DNA of 64,000 nt from an uncultured Prevotellaceae bacterium. GTDB taxonomy: Bacteria > Bacteroidota > Bacteroidia > Bacteroidales > Bacteroidaceae. The notes beneath the pieces were generated by a model, which was not told where the DNA came from, did no database searches, and saw only the letters and a program-made list of their open reading frames with translations. Location: positions 1-64,000 of the forward strand of contig OMZE01000012.1 in the NCBI GenBank assembly GCA_900315455.1, read 5' to 3'. Both the position numbers and the translations under genes were made by a program. Below, piece by piece: positions 18,181 through 27,616 of this stretch (its first letter is position 1; each line of letters begins with the position of its first letter).

Positions 18181-19791
18181 TCATTCGTTGTTGAGGATAC
18201 GGTTGATGATGGTGGTGACATCCGTTATATTGATAAAACCGTCGAAGTTGAGGTCTCCCCTCTGCCATCTGAAATCGGTGACTTCCTTTCCAAGGATATA
18301 GTGGATGACCTGTGTCACGTCGGACATATTGATGAACGTGTCGTTGTTGGTGTCGCCAAGGAGTCCGCTCACCACGCTCTCGTCGATAGGGAGGATGGTG
18401 ATGAATCCGCTCCAATACGCCGCATTCTTGTAATCGTCGACCACCCTTGACAACACATAGAGCGGCACACCAAGGTTGGTCTCCGTGAATGTCGTCTCGC
18501 TGATGGCAGGTGGTTCGGCGGCATAATACACGATGGACTCCAAAGCCGAGCAAGCCACGAAAAGATTGTTGCCCAGCGAAGTGACCGAAGCCGGTATGGT
18601 GATGGTCTTGAGCCCGCTGCAGAGACGGAAAGCCCCATCCTTGATGGTCTTTACCGAGGTGGGCAGCACAATACTTTTCAGCAAGCGTGCAGAATAGAAG
18701 CCATACTCACCGATGGTGTTGACGGTAGAGGGCATGTCGAAGTCGCCCAACTTCGCGCAGGGGTAGCACAACAGTGTCTGCACAGCCTTGTCGTAGAGCA
18801 CCCCATTGAGGCTGCAGTACGACGAGTTCTCTTCTGCCACGGTGAAGGCCGTCAGGCTGCTGCATCCACAGAACGCCAACGTAGCGATTTCCGACACCTG
18901 TGCGGGGATGGTGATTTTCTTTACCTTGCTGCAGTTCTCGAAAGCACGATAACCAATGGTCTTCAAGTTGTCGGATAACGTGATACTTGTCAGTCCATAA
19001 CACAGGCTGAACGCATAGTCGGCGAGTGTCTCGACGGTAGCAGGCAGTGTGAGAGCCGTGAGTTTGTTGCAATGGTAGAATGCCTTCACCCCTATGCTGG
19101 TCACCGTGGTAGGGATAGTGATGTTGGTGAGTGCCGAACAGTAATAGAACGTGCTGTCGCTGATAGTCGTAATACCCTCGGGCTGATTGACGGTGATGAG
19201 TTGAGCACATCCTTGGAAAGCGTGTTTGCCTACAGATGTCACCCCTTCAGGAAGAGTGATGGAGGTGATGTTGGCACAGCCATGGAATGCCGATGTGGCA
19301 AGTGTGGTGATGGTCGACGGCACTGCGACATCGCCTTCTGCCGTTCCCGGACAGGCGATGAGCATGGCAACGGCCTTGTCGCAGAGCAGACCGTCGACGA
19401 TGGCGAAGGAGGGGTTGTCCTCTGCCACGGCAATAGATGCCAGACGGGGACAGTCGGCGAAAGGTGCGTTGCCGAGGTCGGTAAGGGTGGCAGGGATGGT
19501 GACGCTGGTGAGTTTCGCCGACTCACGGAAGGTGCCGTCTTTAACGGCCACAACGGAGTAGGTATTCCCTCCCGAAGTCACCGTCTCGGGGATGGTGATA
19601 TCTCCCTCATAGCATTTCCGGAACGAGAACGACGTGCCTTCTCCCGATGCCGCTGGCTCTTCCACCACCCTGACGGTATTAGTCGATGTCGTCTCGTACC
19701 AGATGCCGTCGGCCTCAAAGGTCTTTGCCCATAGCCCTTGTGCACAGAAGAGGGCCAGCACGAAAAGGATATATGCCTTGTTCATATTCAT
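18181..19791 (-). CDS. BspA-like leucine-rich repeat surface protein with C-terminal dockerin
   Basis: About 536 residues from the ATG at 19791, chosen for its signal peptide (MNMNKAYILFVLALFCAQGLWAK). The body is a series of ~23-residue LRR_5 repeats of the type 'SITLPEGVTSVGKHAFQGCAQL', as in Tannerella BspA and many Prevotella surface proteins. The final ~60 residues carry two EF-hand-like loops (DTNNDTFINMSD and DLNFDGFINITD) separated by about 20 residues, the layout of a type I dockerin. Role: probably adhesion or surface assembly. The upstream co-directional gene at 20188 encodes a cohesin-like domain. Confidence 0.85.
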   Translation of the reverse strand: MNMNKAYILFVLALFCAQGLWAKTFEADGIWYETTSTNTVRVVEEPAASGEGTSFSFRKCYEGDITIPETVTSGGNTYSVVAVKDGTFRESAKLTSVTIPATLTDLGNAPFADCPRLASIAVAEDNPSFAIVDGLLCDKAVAMLIACPGTAEGDVAVPSTITTLATSAFHGCANITSITLPEGVTSVGKHAFQGCAQLITVNQPEGITTISDSTFYYCSALTNITIPTTVTSIGVKAFYHCNKLTALTLPATVETLADYAFSLCYGLTSITLSDNLKTIGYRAFENCSKVKKITIPAQVSEIATLAFCGCSSLTAFTVAEENSSYCSLNGVLYDKAVQTLLCYPCAKLGDFDMPSTVNTIGEYGFYSARLLKSIVLPTSVKTIKDGAFRLCSGLKTITIPASVTSLGNNLFVACSALESIVYYAAEPPAISETTFTETNLGVPLYVLSRVVDDYKNAAYWSGFITILPIDESVVSGLLGDTNNDTFINMSDVTQVIHYILGKEVTDFRWQRGDLNFDGFINITDVTTIINRILNNE

Positions 19792-19925
19792 TATAAAATC
19801 TTTATTCTTCACCTGAATGACCATGCATTTCATTTATTCCCACCATTCAAGGCAATTCATGTTAGAAAAGAGACAGCAGCCACATTATTAATTATGCAAC
19901 TGCTGTCGTATCATTTTGTATGAAA

Positions 19926-19951
19926 CCGGGAGGGCATAAAATGCCCACCCG
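19926..19951 (-). terminator. Hairpin after the small-peptide gene
   Basis: CGGGaGGGCAT-AAA-ATGCCCaCCCG stem with one mismatch pair, 15 nt downstream of the stop of the small gene at 19966. There is no long T-tract, so termination is uncertain. Confidence 0.5.
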
Positions 19952-19965
19952 ACAAGGTTATTCTC

Positions 19966-20145
19966 TCAACTGAATTCCTCCCAGTGGTTAAACCAGTTGG
20001 CGTCGCCTTCAATGCCTTCTTCATCATCTTCAGCATCGCCTGAACCTTGATTTTTGTCATCTATGTTAAGGCTCACGCCCAAGATTGCTGTTTCCAACAA
20101 CGGCAAGGTGATTTCGACTTCAGGTTGAATATATGTTTTTTTCAT
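19966..20145 (-). CDS. Small acidic peptide of the MKKTYIxP type, function unknown
   Basis: 59 residues from the ATG at 20145 (MKKTYIQPEVEI); the frame is open up to 20184. The N-terminus is the motif seen on many short uncharacterised Bacteroidetes proteins. The middle is very acidic (GDAEDDEEGIEGD) and the end is aromatic (WFNHWEEF). No signal peptide or transmembrane helix. It follows the cohesin-like protein gene by 42 nt and precedes the LRR/dockerin gene. I recognise the sequence type, not a function. Confidence 0.6.
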   Translation of the reverse strand: MKKTYIQPEVEITLPLLETAILGVSLNIDDKNQGSGDAEDDEEGIEGDANWFNHWEEFS

Positions 20146-20187
20146 CGTTATACTAACTTTATGTTCTTGAATAATCCTTTGCACTCA

Positions 20188-21441
20188 CTACTTCACAGTA
20201 ACCTTCTGGCCATTGACGATATAGACGCCCTTCTGCAGGGAGTTGAGATCGCCATCGACCTTTACCTGACGGCCTTGCAGGTCGTATACAGCGTCCACGG
20301 CACCCTGGCCTGTGGTGAGACCCACAATCTCGGTAGCCTGTTCCTCGTCGACAAAATAGTTGACGTTGGCTGCTGAATGGTATTCTGCATAGCCATCCAC
20401 AACGAAGTAGCCGCGGAATGACTTCAGTTTGGTTTTGCCAATGGCGGTGCGGAATTCATTGTTGGAAAGGAAGAGCACAGGAGTGTTCTCACCCAGGTTC
20501 TTGATATAAGTGTAGTTGCCTACAAAGGTACAACCTGATACGGAAGTCTTTGGATTACCTTCTATGGGAACTATGGCAGTCTCGTTCACCACAAATTGCG
20601 TAACATCTGAAGTTACCTTAATCAGATATGGTGTATTGGCTTCAATCGCAGGAGTAGAAAGCGTCTTGAAATAAAGTCCGAAACCGGTAACATTACCGTT
20701 GCTATCCTGATGTTTCTTGCAATCATCTAAAGTCGCAAGGGTAATCTGATTGTCTGGGAAGACTTCCGACATTTTACTACTGGGGATATCGAACGGCAGA
20801 CAAATGGTGTTCCACTTACCGGAATTAATAGTGCGCTTCACTGCAACTTTTCCTTCGTATGCATCAAATGCTTCGTAATCCTTTACCTCATCGAGGGGTA
20901 CCGTAACATTAAAATGAAAGGCATCTTGTACATATTTCTCGTCTCCGGCAGAAGAGATTTGAATAGGCTCATAGTTTTCATCTACTTTTTCACCACCCAT
21001 TATAGCCTCAACACCACTGGTAGGATAATTGGCATCTGCTTTGATTCCTATTTTTAGAAATCTTTTGGATTCTTTAATAACAGATTCTGTAGCTTTGTGG
21101 GTGAGCACAAATTTGATAGATCCTGTTTTCTGCGAATAATTAATATTAAAATAATTCTTATTATATGTACCTACCAACGAAATATCCGGATATGTTACTT
21201 CTTCTTCTGCCTCTTCATCATACGCCGTTATTTCGTTCACAGAAATACCGGCAGGCAGATAAATATAGAACATTCCACCCTTTAATTCGTAACTCTCCAA
21301 ATTCTTAGTAGCCACGTAAATGGTCGCTGTGCCATTTGGCTCAATAACCACATCGTCGATACTAAACAATTCTATGTTTGTCTGTGACCATATGTTTCCA
21401 CAAACCAGCAACGCAAACAAGAAGAAAGCAATTCTTTTCAT
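20188..21441 (-). CDS. Surface protein with cohesin-like N-domain and T9SS-type tail
   Basis: 417 residues. Signal peptide (MKRIAFFLFALLVCGNIWSQ), then about 150 residues with the cohesin-like pattern: 'VVIEPNGTATIYVATKN', 'GGMFYIYLPAGISVNE', a strand 'TGSIKFVLTH' and 'FLKIGIKAD'. A second domain follows ('WNTICLPFDIPSSKM', 'NTPYLIKVTSD') that is common in Prevotella surface proteins. The C-terminus (AVYDLQGRQV... GVYIVNGQKVTVK) is a sorting tail like that of the C10 protease. The cohesin assignment is inference from pattern. Base composition looks AT-richer than its neighbours. Confidence 0.65.
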   Translation of the reverse strand: MKRIAFFLFALLVCGNIWSQTNIELFSIDDVVIEPNGTATIYVATKNLESYELKGGMFYIYLPAGISVNEITAYDEEAEEEVTYPDISLVGTYNKNYFNINYSQKTGSIKFVLTHKATESVIKESKRFLKIGIKADANYPTSGVEAIMGGEKVDENYEPIQISSAGDEKYVQDAFHFNVTVPLDEVKDYEAFDAYEGKVAVKRTINSGKWNTICLPFDIPSSKMSEVFPDNQITLATLDDCKKHQDSNGNVTGFGLYFKTLSTPAIEANTPYLIKVTSDVTQFVVNETAIVPIEGNPKTSVSGCTFVGNYTYIKNLGENTPVLFLSNNEFRTAIGKTKLKSFRGYFVVDGYAEYHSAANVNYFVDEEQATEIVGLTTGQGAVDAVYDLQGRQVKVDGDLNSLQKGVYIVNGQKVTVK

Positions 21442-21908
21442 AATTGTTTATTGTAAATTTGTAATTTCAAAGTGAGTAATAAAACTAAAATTTGTGAGTG
21501 GAATCTATTCCTTCTGATTCTGTTCAGTTGGATTCAGCCCTTCAAAGGGCCTCGCTGGCTCACGATAATTCTCGTTTATCCTTCTCGGCAATACTCGATT
21601 TTATTGTCGATAAAGTGCAACTATATATTATTAGTGTTGATAATCTTTGCAAAATTAAGTTTTTTTCGAAAAAAAGCCCAAACAAAACAGAAAAAAATGA
21701 TTGAAATCGTCGAATTAACGCAAATTATATCGTTTCAGCGACATCTCATCCCCATATCATCGACAGGAAAGTCCATCATCTCTCCACTTAATAAAGAGCC
21801 ATAAACAACAAGTCCCCAAAACGATTCTGTATCTTTTCCGCATTATTTACGGGCGGCAGGCGGCTAATTCGGAGATATTCATTACTTTTGCCATAAAATT
21901 ATAGAAAA
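21442..21908. other. AT-rich intergenic region between divergent genes
   Basis: No gene recognised between the surface protein (-) and kdsB (+). A GGGC-type hairpin is near 21536-21552 (GCCCTTCAAAGGGC). A -7-like TACTTTTG at 21883-21890 is the likely kdsB promoter element. Small reading frames on both strands look random. Confidence 0.45.
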
Positions 21909-22658
21909 ATGAGATTTATCGGAATCATCCCCGCCAGGTATGCGTCGACACGTTTTCCTGGCAAGCCACTTGCCATTCTTGGTGGCAAGACCGTGATACA
22001 GCGAGTATATGAACAGGTGTCTGGCGTTCTCGAAGACACCTATGTGGCCACCGACGACGATCGTATTTACGATGCCGTGACGTCGTTTGGCGGCAAGGTG
22101 GTGATGACCTCGCCCGACCATAAGAGCGGCACCGACCGCATTGCCGAGGCAGCACGGAAGATCGGCGGCGACTACGACGTAGTGGTGAACGTGCAGGGCG
22201 ACGAACCCTTCATCCGTCCGGCACAGATTGAGTTGCTCTGCCAATGCTTCGACGACCCGACGACGCAGATTGCCACTTTGGGCAAGCCATTCGCCGACAT
22301 CGATGCCGTAGACAATCCCAACTCCCCGAAGATAGTCACCGACAACCACGGCTTCGCCCTCTATTTCAGCCGCAGCGTGATACCCTTCGTCAGGGGGGTG
22401 GACCATAAGGATTGGCTGGGGCACTATCCGTTTCTGAAGCACCTCGGACTGTATGCCTACCGCACAACGGTGCTGCATGAGGTAACCCGCCTGCCACAGT
22501 CGCCACTGGAGAAGGCTGAGAGTCTCGAGCAACTGCGCTGGCTGCAGAACGGCTACCGCATCCGTGTCGCCATCACCGACTTCGAGACCGTAGGCATCGA
22601 CACCCCCGAAGACCTGGAGCGCGCCGAACAATGGCTAAGCAATCAAGAACGACCCTAA
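21909..22658 (+). CDS. kdsB: 3-deoxy-manno-octulosonate cytidylyltransferase
   Basis: 249 residues with the canonical N-terminus 'GIIPARYASTRFPGKPL' (nucleotide-binding signature) and 'VNVQGDEPFI' for the metal/substrate site. It activates Kdo to CMP-Kdo for lipopolysaccharide inner-core synthesis in the cytoplasm. Length is typical (about 248). The TAA stop lies inside a repeat-like 9-nt-phased sequence at 22653-22697, which separates it from the convergent sbcC. Confidence 0.96.
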   Translation: MRFIGIIPARYASTRFPGKPLAILGGKTVIQRVYEQVSGVLEDTYVATDDDRIYDAVTSFGGKVVMTSPDHKSGTDRIAEAARKIGGDYDVVVNVQGDEPFIRPAQIELLCQCFDDPTTQIATLGKPFADIDAVDNPNSPKIVTDNHGFALYFSRSVIPFVRGVDHKDWLGHYPFLKHLGLYAYRTTVLHEVTRLPQSPLEKAESLEQLRWLQNGYRIRVAITDFETVGIDTPEDLERAEQWLSNQERP

Positions 22659-22697
22659 AGTCTTTAAGGGCCCTTAGGGGCCTTAGAGACCTTTGGG
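22653..22697. repeat. Degenerate 9-nt-phased repeat between kdsB and sbcC
   Basis: Five 9-nt blocks (CCCTAAAGT, CTTTAAGGG, CCCTTAGGG, GCCTTAGAG, ACCTTTGGG) follow each other; the first holds the kdsB stop codon. Related GAGACCCT/AAGACCCTAAAGG text occurs near 7786-7815. Confidence 0.5.
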
Positions 22698-22770
22698 GAT
22701 GCTATATCCTCACCACCTCTATCCTACTCCTCACCGGGTCGGCACGCTTCACTTGTATTTGAGTTTGGTA

Positions 22771-25700
22771 TCATGGATAAATCTCTATGTGGCTGCTTCC
22801 AGAACTGCCATTCTTGATGATGCGTATTTGCGTGGTGATACGTTCGCTCATGGTGTCGGTATGGCTAATTACGCCTACTTTCTTGCCTTGAGAGGTTTGC
22901 AGCATGGCCAGGGAGTCGATGACTGTGAGCAGCGTGTCGGGATCGAGTGTTCCGAATCCCTCATCGATGAATAGGTTTTCAAATGAAATGTTGCGGGACG
23001 ACAATGCCGAGAGGCCCAGTGCGAGTCCGAGGCTGACGATGAAAGTCTCTCCTCCAGATAAAGATGTGGTGTCACGCACATCGTCTGCGCGGTCATGGTC
23101 GATGACACGGATGCCAAGTGAATTCTTCACTTGTTGCAGCTCATAGCGTCTGTTGAATTTTCTGATTTCCACATTGGCATGTTCAATGAGGAAACTCAGT
23201 GTATAGCATTGCGCGATTTTGCGGAGGGTCTTTCCGTCGCCTCCGATGGCTTCGGTGATTTCCTTCCAATCATCCTTCATTTTTGTGACCTGGTTCAGCT
23301 CTTCCACCTTGTCACCCAACTGTGTGATGGCATCAAGATGGTTTTTCATCCTTGCCTTTGCAGCCACAAGTTCGTCGTTTCGGCTGTTGTTTTGCAGTTC
23401 CTGCCATTCTGTGAGCAGCGTCTCTCGTTCTTTATCCGGTTTGTCCGTGTGGTGCTGGTCATGTGCTTTCTTTGCGTTGTGAAGCAAAGCTGAAGTTGTC
23501 GCGACCTTCTCGCTGCGTCGTTCTTTCTCCTGTTGGATGGCATTCCAGTTTTCCGTGGACTGATACATGTTTTTTACATCCTCCATGGAGATGTCTTGAA
23601 TCCTGTCAGCCCTGTCATTGTAGCGGTCAATCCATACTGTCAACTCGGTGTTTTTTGCTGCAAGATGTTGTTTTTCCTCTTCAAGATGGTTCCTCTTGGT
23701 CTGCATGGCTCCTTTCATTTCTCCGAGAGCAGCATTCATCTTTGATATCTCCTCGTTTTTCTGAGATACAGCAGTGTCGGCATCCTTCTTGTTTCTCATC
23801 AGCCGTTGTTCAACGACATCTGGGTTCTCACCCTCCAGTTCGCTCTTGAAAGCTGTAAGCAATTCCTTGAGGGTGTCATCAGCCTCTTGCCATGCGGTGG
23901 AAGCCTCGTTCAGTGCCTTGCATTTCTCTTCTTCTTGTTGTTGGAGGGTTTCTGTAAGAGCCTTGCATTCAACCAATTTAGTTTTGGCGGAATTGACTTT
24001 CTGCTGTACCTTGGTTAAATTATTGTTGGCTTCTTCCATATACTCTGACAGTTCCTTGACAGCCTTGTCTTTCTTCTTGGTGAAGTTGCTTATTTCTTTC
24101 TGCACATTGTTGAAGAAAGTCAGTTTGTTGTTTGTTTCTTCCTTCTTCTTCTCGTATGATGGCAAGACTGCCTCCAGTTCGTCCTTGTCTCTTCTCAGTT
24201 GCGGATATTGTTCGTGCAGGCGTTGCCATTCACTATCGAACTTTTCAATGTCGGCTTTCAGTTGTTGTAGCTTGTTTTCCAACCCCGATATCATGCCCTC
24301 GTTTTTCTTGATCTTTCCAGACCATTCCTTTTCATTCTGTTGTTGGTCTTTGAGTGATTCCTCTTTGCTTTGGAGCAATGTGTATAATTCAGTGGTTGTT
24401 TCCTCATAGCGTGTCTCATCCATTTTGTAAGGATGTTTCGTGGCGCCACATAAAGGACATGGTTTGCCTTCTTCGAGTGAGGCACGGTGGAGTTCCCATT
24501 TCTCGCTTGTCATCAGGGTATATGTCTTGCGGAGCGTCTCCACCTCGTTTCTCAGCGTGTCGATGTTGAGCTTCTTCAGTTTTTCTGACAAGCTCATATT
24601 CTCTTCCTTCAACTCTGTATGGCGAGCTTTTGTACAGGCTTGTTCTTCTTTGGCGTTGTCAAGATATTTTGCCAGTTCTAAAGCACGGTTAGCGTGTTGC
24701 CAGTCGGTTTCGGCATGTGTCATTTGGACCCGCAATTCTTCAGCATCCATACCCTCGACCTTTTGCTTTTCGGCCAGTAAAAATTCTTCGGCCTTAGCCA
24801 CCGCCACTGAGAGTTTTGCGTTTTTCTCTTCTATCTTCTCCAGCGTCTTTTGTTCTTCTTCCATCGCGTTTTCCACATCCTTTTGGGCTTTGTCGATGGC
24901 TGTGCTGTTGTCTTTCAAGGCTTTTTCCGCAAGATCTTTCTCCTTTTCTGCTGTTTCTTTGGCTTTTTGCTTATCGTCGCAAACAGTTTTTGCCGCATCG
25001 ATTTTCGTCCTCAGTTCACGGGCTTTCTGGATATGGGGTGTTGCTTCGTCGATGGCTTCCTGCCTTTTGACGGCCTCTTCTTTCAGTTGGTTGAGGCTGT
25101 CGGTGGCTGAGAGGATTTGGCCTTCCTTTTGTGTGGCATTCTGCTCATCTCCTTCTATTGCCTTCTTCAAGTTATCCATGCTTTCTTCCATTCTTCTCAC
25201 ATCCTTCAGGCTCTCCACAGCGGGAGCGATGGCGGCATGGAGGTTCAGTTGCTGGATGGAAGGTTGGTATTCGTCAAGTTCTTGTTTTGCCTTGTCGGCT
25301 AAGGCTTGTTGCTGTCCGATGGCCGTGACCATTTTCTCATCGTCAACGTACCATTGCAGTTGTTTTTCCACCTTTCTCTTTGTGGCAGCCAGTTCTTTTT
25401 CCACCTTTTCCAACTCGCCGATCTCCTCTTCGAGTTGGCTATGTTCCTCTTCGGAGAGCAGGTTCTGCCTCACTGCCTCTATCGAGGCGTTGACCCTGTT
25501 GTAATTCTCCAAGGCATCATCCCTTTTGCTTTTAATATCGCTGGCGATGCGGATGTACAAATCTTCGCAACCGATGAGTTTCTCCAGCAGTTCATACCGT
25601 TCGTCCTCATTGGCTGTGAGGAAATTGGCAAACGAACCTTGTGCGATAAGCACTGTACGGAGGAATTGCTCGTATTCCAGTCCGATGATAGTGGGCAAGT

Positions 25701-26169
25701 CATCCCATTCTGCCGTCTCTTCTTGAAGGCTGCCATCTGGAGCTGTGGAAATCTTGTAGAGAATAGTGACAGTATTTTCATATGCTTTTGACTTGAAACG
25801 GATATGCCATTCAGCCCTGTATACATTGCCATTGTTGGCAAGGAATGTCAGTTTGCTGTATCCTTCCTTTTTTCCTCGTGTGAGAATGTTGCGGCAGTCT
25901 GTGGGGGCCAGCCGGTTGGCCTCTTGCTTGTCAGGTGCACCATAAATCTCAATTTTGTTCCTTTCACGTTTCTTCCTTGGATAGCGTGGGGCTCGATTGT
26001 AGAGGGCGAGGCAGATGGCATCAAGGATGGTGGATTTGCCGCTGCCTGTCGGTCCCACAATACTGAAGATGGTGCTATCGCCCAGGGCACCTTCCATAAA
26101 GTTGATGACTTCACCTCCTTGTTTGTCGAGAGAGGCGAGATTGAGTATTTCGAGTTTCAGGATTTTCAT
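22771..26169 (-). CDS. sbcC: SbcC nuclease-complex ATPase (Rad50-like)
   Basis: 1132 residues from the ATG at 26169, which starts the conserved 'MKILKLEILNLAS' and lies 1 nt after the sbcD stop; the frame extends to 26199. Walker A GPTGSGKST is near 39-47. Two long coiled-coil arms flank the zinc-hook CPLC (Cys571, Cys574). The C-terminal lobe has the signature 'LSGGETFIVSLGLALG' and Walker B 'NLFIDEGFGTLD'. With SbcD it forms the ATP-dependent exo/endonuclease that opens hairpins and processes DNA ends. Translation is probably coupled to sbcD. Confidence 0.95.
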   Translation of the reverse strand: MKILKLEILNLASLDKQGGEVINFMEGALGDSTIFSIVGPTGSGKSTILDAICLALYNRAPRYPRKKRERNKIEIYGAPDKQEANRLAPTDCRNILTRGKKEGYSKLTFLANNGNVYRAEWHIRFKSKAYENTVTILYKISTAPDGSLQEETAEWDDLPTIIGLEYEQFLRTVLIAQGSFANFLTANEDERYELLEKLIGCEDLYIRIASDIKSKRDDALENYNRVNASIEAVRQNLLSEEEHSQLEEEIGELEKVEKELAATKRKVEKQLQWYVDDEKMVTAIGQQQALADKAKQELDEYQPSIQQLNLHAAIAPAVESLKDVRRMEESMDNLKKAIEGDEQNATQKEGQILSATDSLNQLKEEAVKRQEAIDEATPHIQKARELRTKIDAAKTVCDDKQKAKETAEKEKDLAEKALKDNSTAIDKAQKDVENAMEEEQKTLEKIEEKNAKLSVAVAKAEEFLLAEKQKVEGMDAEELRVQMTHAETDWQHANRALELAKYLDNAKEEQACTKARHTELKEENMSLSEKLKKLNIDTLRNEVETLRKTYTLMTSEKWELHRASLEEGKPCPLCGATKHPYKMDETRYEETTTELYTLLQSKEESLKDQQQNEKEWSGKIKKNEGMISGLENKLQQLKADIEKFDSEWQRLHEQYPQLRRDKDELEAVLPSYEKKKEETNNKLTFFNNVQKEISNFTKKKDKAVKELSEYMEEANNNLTKVQQKVNSAKTKLVECKALTETLQQQEEEKCKALNEASTAWQEADDTLKELLTAFKSELEGENPDVVEQRLMRNKKDADTAVSQKNEEISKMNAALGEMKGAMQTKRNHLEEEKQHLAAKNTELTVWIDRYNDRADRIQDISMEDVKNMYQSTENWNAIQQEKERRSEKVATTSALLHNAKKAHDQHHTDKPDKERETLLTEWQELQNNSRNDELVAAKARMKNHLDAITQLGDKVEELNQVTKMKDDWKEITEAIGGDGKTLRKIAQCYTLSFLIEHANVEIRKFNRRYELQQVKNSLGIRVIDHDRADDVRDTTSLSGGETFIVSLGLALGLSALSSRNISFENLFIDEGFGTLDPDTLLTVIDSLAMLQTSQGKKVGVISHTDTMSERITTQIRIIKNGSSGSSHIEIYP

Positions 26170-26170
26170 G

Positions 26171-27439
26171 TCAGTCGTTTGATTCGTTCTTGATTCCACT
26201 GATCAGTTCAGAGAGCATGGCCTCTTGCTGCTCATTCATCTCTGCATTGTGCTTGATGAAGAAAGCCTCTCTCAGCGTGTCCATAGGGTCGCGGTTGAGG
26301 ATGTCCTCGATGCTCTTGAGGGAATGTTGTCCAGTGATGGTCTGGATGTCCACCATCGGGATGATTTTTTGGATTTTGCACAACACGGCATTTTTCCCGT
26401 TGACAAGGTCTTCCAATGCCTTGATGTCATCGTTGCTTATTTTTTCCAGTCTGACCTTCAGCGTGACATAGTCAAAATGCTCGTCGCGTTCTCCGTTAAT
26501 CCTATTTTTGAGTTTCTCATCAATCAGATGTTTTAGTTTCTTGGGGGTCAGATCCGCTTCGTCTTCGGGGAGGATGACCAGCTGGTGCTGTGGTTGATAG
26601 ACGAGTTGTTTCACGTTGGGTCTCATCCCTTTTTCTATTGTTACAAGGTCTATGCCGTGCGTGTAGTCCTTCTCTGCAAACGACAAGGGCAGGATGCTGC
26701 CTGTATATCGTGCCCAGTCAGTGTTCCAGATGTGCTGACGTTTGTGGATATGTCCGCAGGTCATGTAGTCGGGATGGTCGGTCCATCCTTCCATGTTGAC
26801 TTCCTCCTGTCCTCCGATGATGATTTTCTCGCTGGCATCTTCTTTAGCGATGTCGGCACCCTTGGCATACATGTGAGCCATCATCACAAGCGGGAGTCCG
26901 GGATGTTTTTCCCTCGCCTTTGCCGTTAATGTTCGCAGGAAATCATTCACACCCTTAGAGTAGGAGGCATTCTGCACGACATCGCTTCGTAGGTAGGGCA
27001 CAGCCAGTATGATGGCGGTGTCCCCATCCTTTCCAATGATGGGTATCATCAAATCATCATAGTCGATTTGCCACTTGCCACCCTCATCGTCCGTTCTCCA
27101 ATACCTGTGGACCACACCACGTATGTCCACTTGATGGCGTGCGAGCAACGGGCGTGGTGCCTCCAGCCGGCTTGCGGAGTCATGGTTGCCGGCGGTGATA
27201 ATGACCTGCATCTGCCGGCATTTCTGCATGGCATCAGCCAGGAACTCATAGTATGCCGACTGCGCTGCCGCCGAGGGGTTGCTGTTGTCGAACACGTCGC
27301 CAGCGATGAGCAAGGCGTCAGGTTGTTGTCCTTCAATCTGTGTGAGGAGCCATGAGAGAAAATGCTTATGTTCGGGAAGCCTGTCGTTACCATGAAACAG
27401 GTTGCCGAGATGCCAATCACTTGTTGTCAATATTTTCAT
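26171..27439 (-). CDS. sbcD: SbcD exonuclease subunit (Mre11-like)
   Basis: 422 residues from the ATG at 27439 (MKILTTSDWHLGNLF), the canonical start; the frame is open up to 27478. Metallophosphoesterase motifs follow in order: DWHLG near 8-12, 'IAGDVFDNSNP', 'TAGNHDS', and 'MTCGHIHKRQ'. It is the nuclease partner of SbcC. Length is typical (about 400). First gene of the sbcDC operon; a TATCTTTG -7 box lies about 55 nt upstream. Confidence 0.96.
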   Translation of the reverse strand: MKILTTSDWHLGNLFHGNDRLPEHKHFLSWLLTQIEGQQPDALLIAGDVFDNSNPSAAAQSAYYEFLADAMQKCRQMQVIITAGNHDSASRLEAPRPLLARHQVDIRGVVHRYWRTDDEGGKWQIDYDDLMIPIIGKDGDTAIILAVPYLRSDVVQNASYSKGVNDFLRTLTAKAREKHPGLPLVMMAHMYAKGADIAKEDASEKIIIGGQEEVNMEGWTDHPDYMTCGHIHKRQHIWNTDWARYTGSILPLSFAEKDYTHGIDLVTIEKGMRPNVKQLVYQPQHQLVILPEDEADLTPKKLKHLIDEKLKNRINGERDEHFDYVTLKVRLEKISNDDIKALEDLVNGKNAVLCKIQKIIPMVDIQTITGQHSLKSIEDILNRDPMDTLREAFFIKHNAEMNEQQEAMLSELISGIKNESND

Positions 27440-27490
27440 AAATTTGTTTTTATGATGAAACAAAGGTTGCTGATACATTCAATTTGACTG

Positions 27491-27519
27491 CAAAGATACG
27501 TTTTATCATCCGAGACAAC
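27491..27519 (-). promoter_or_regulatory. Putative sbcDC promoter
   Basis: Minus-strand TATCTTTG (27498 to 27491) with GTTG 17 nt upstream. It fits the Bacteroidetes pattern with a weak -33 element and slightly short spacing. Confidence 0.5.
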
Positions 27520-27616
27520 CAGAAAAAACAATGAGTCATCAAAATAGTTGTTATTTAAAGAAAATCTACAGTGCGGTTAGGGAATACGCATGGGGAAATG
27601 GATTGTTATCGCATGG

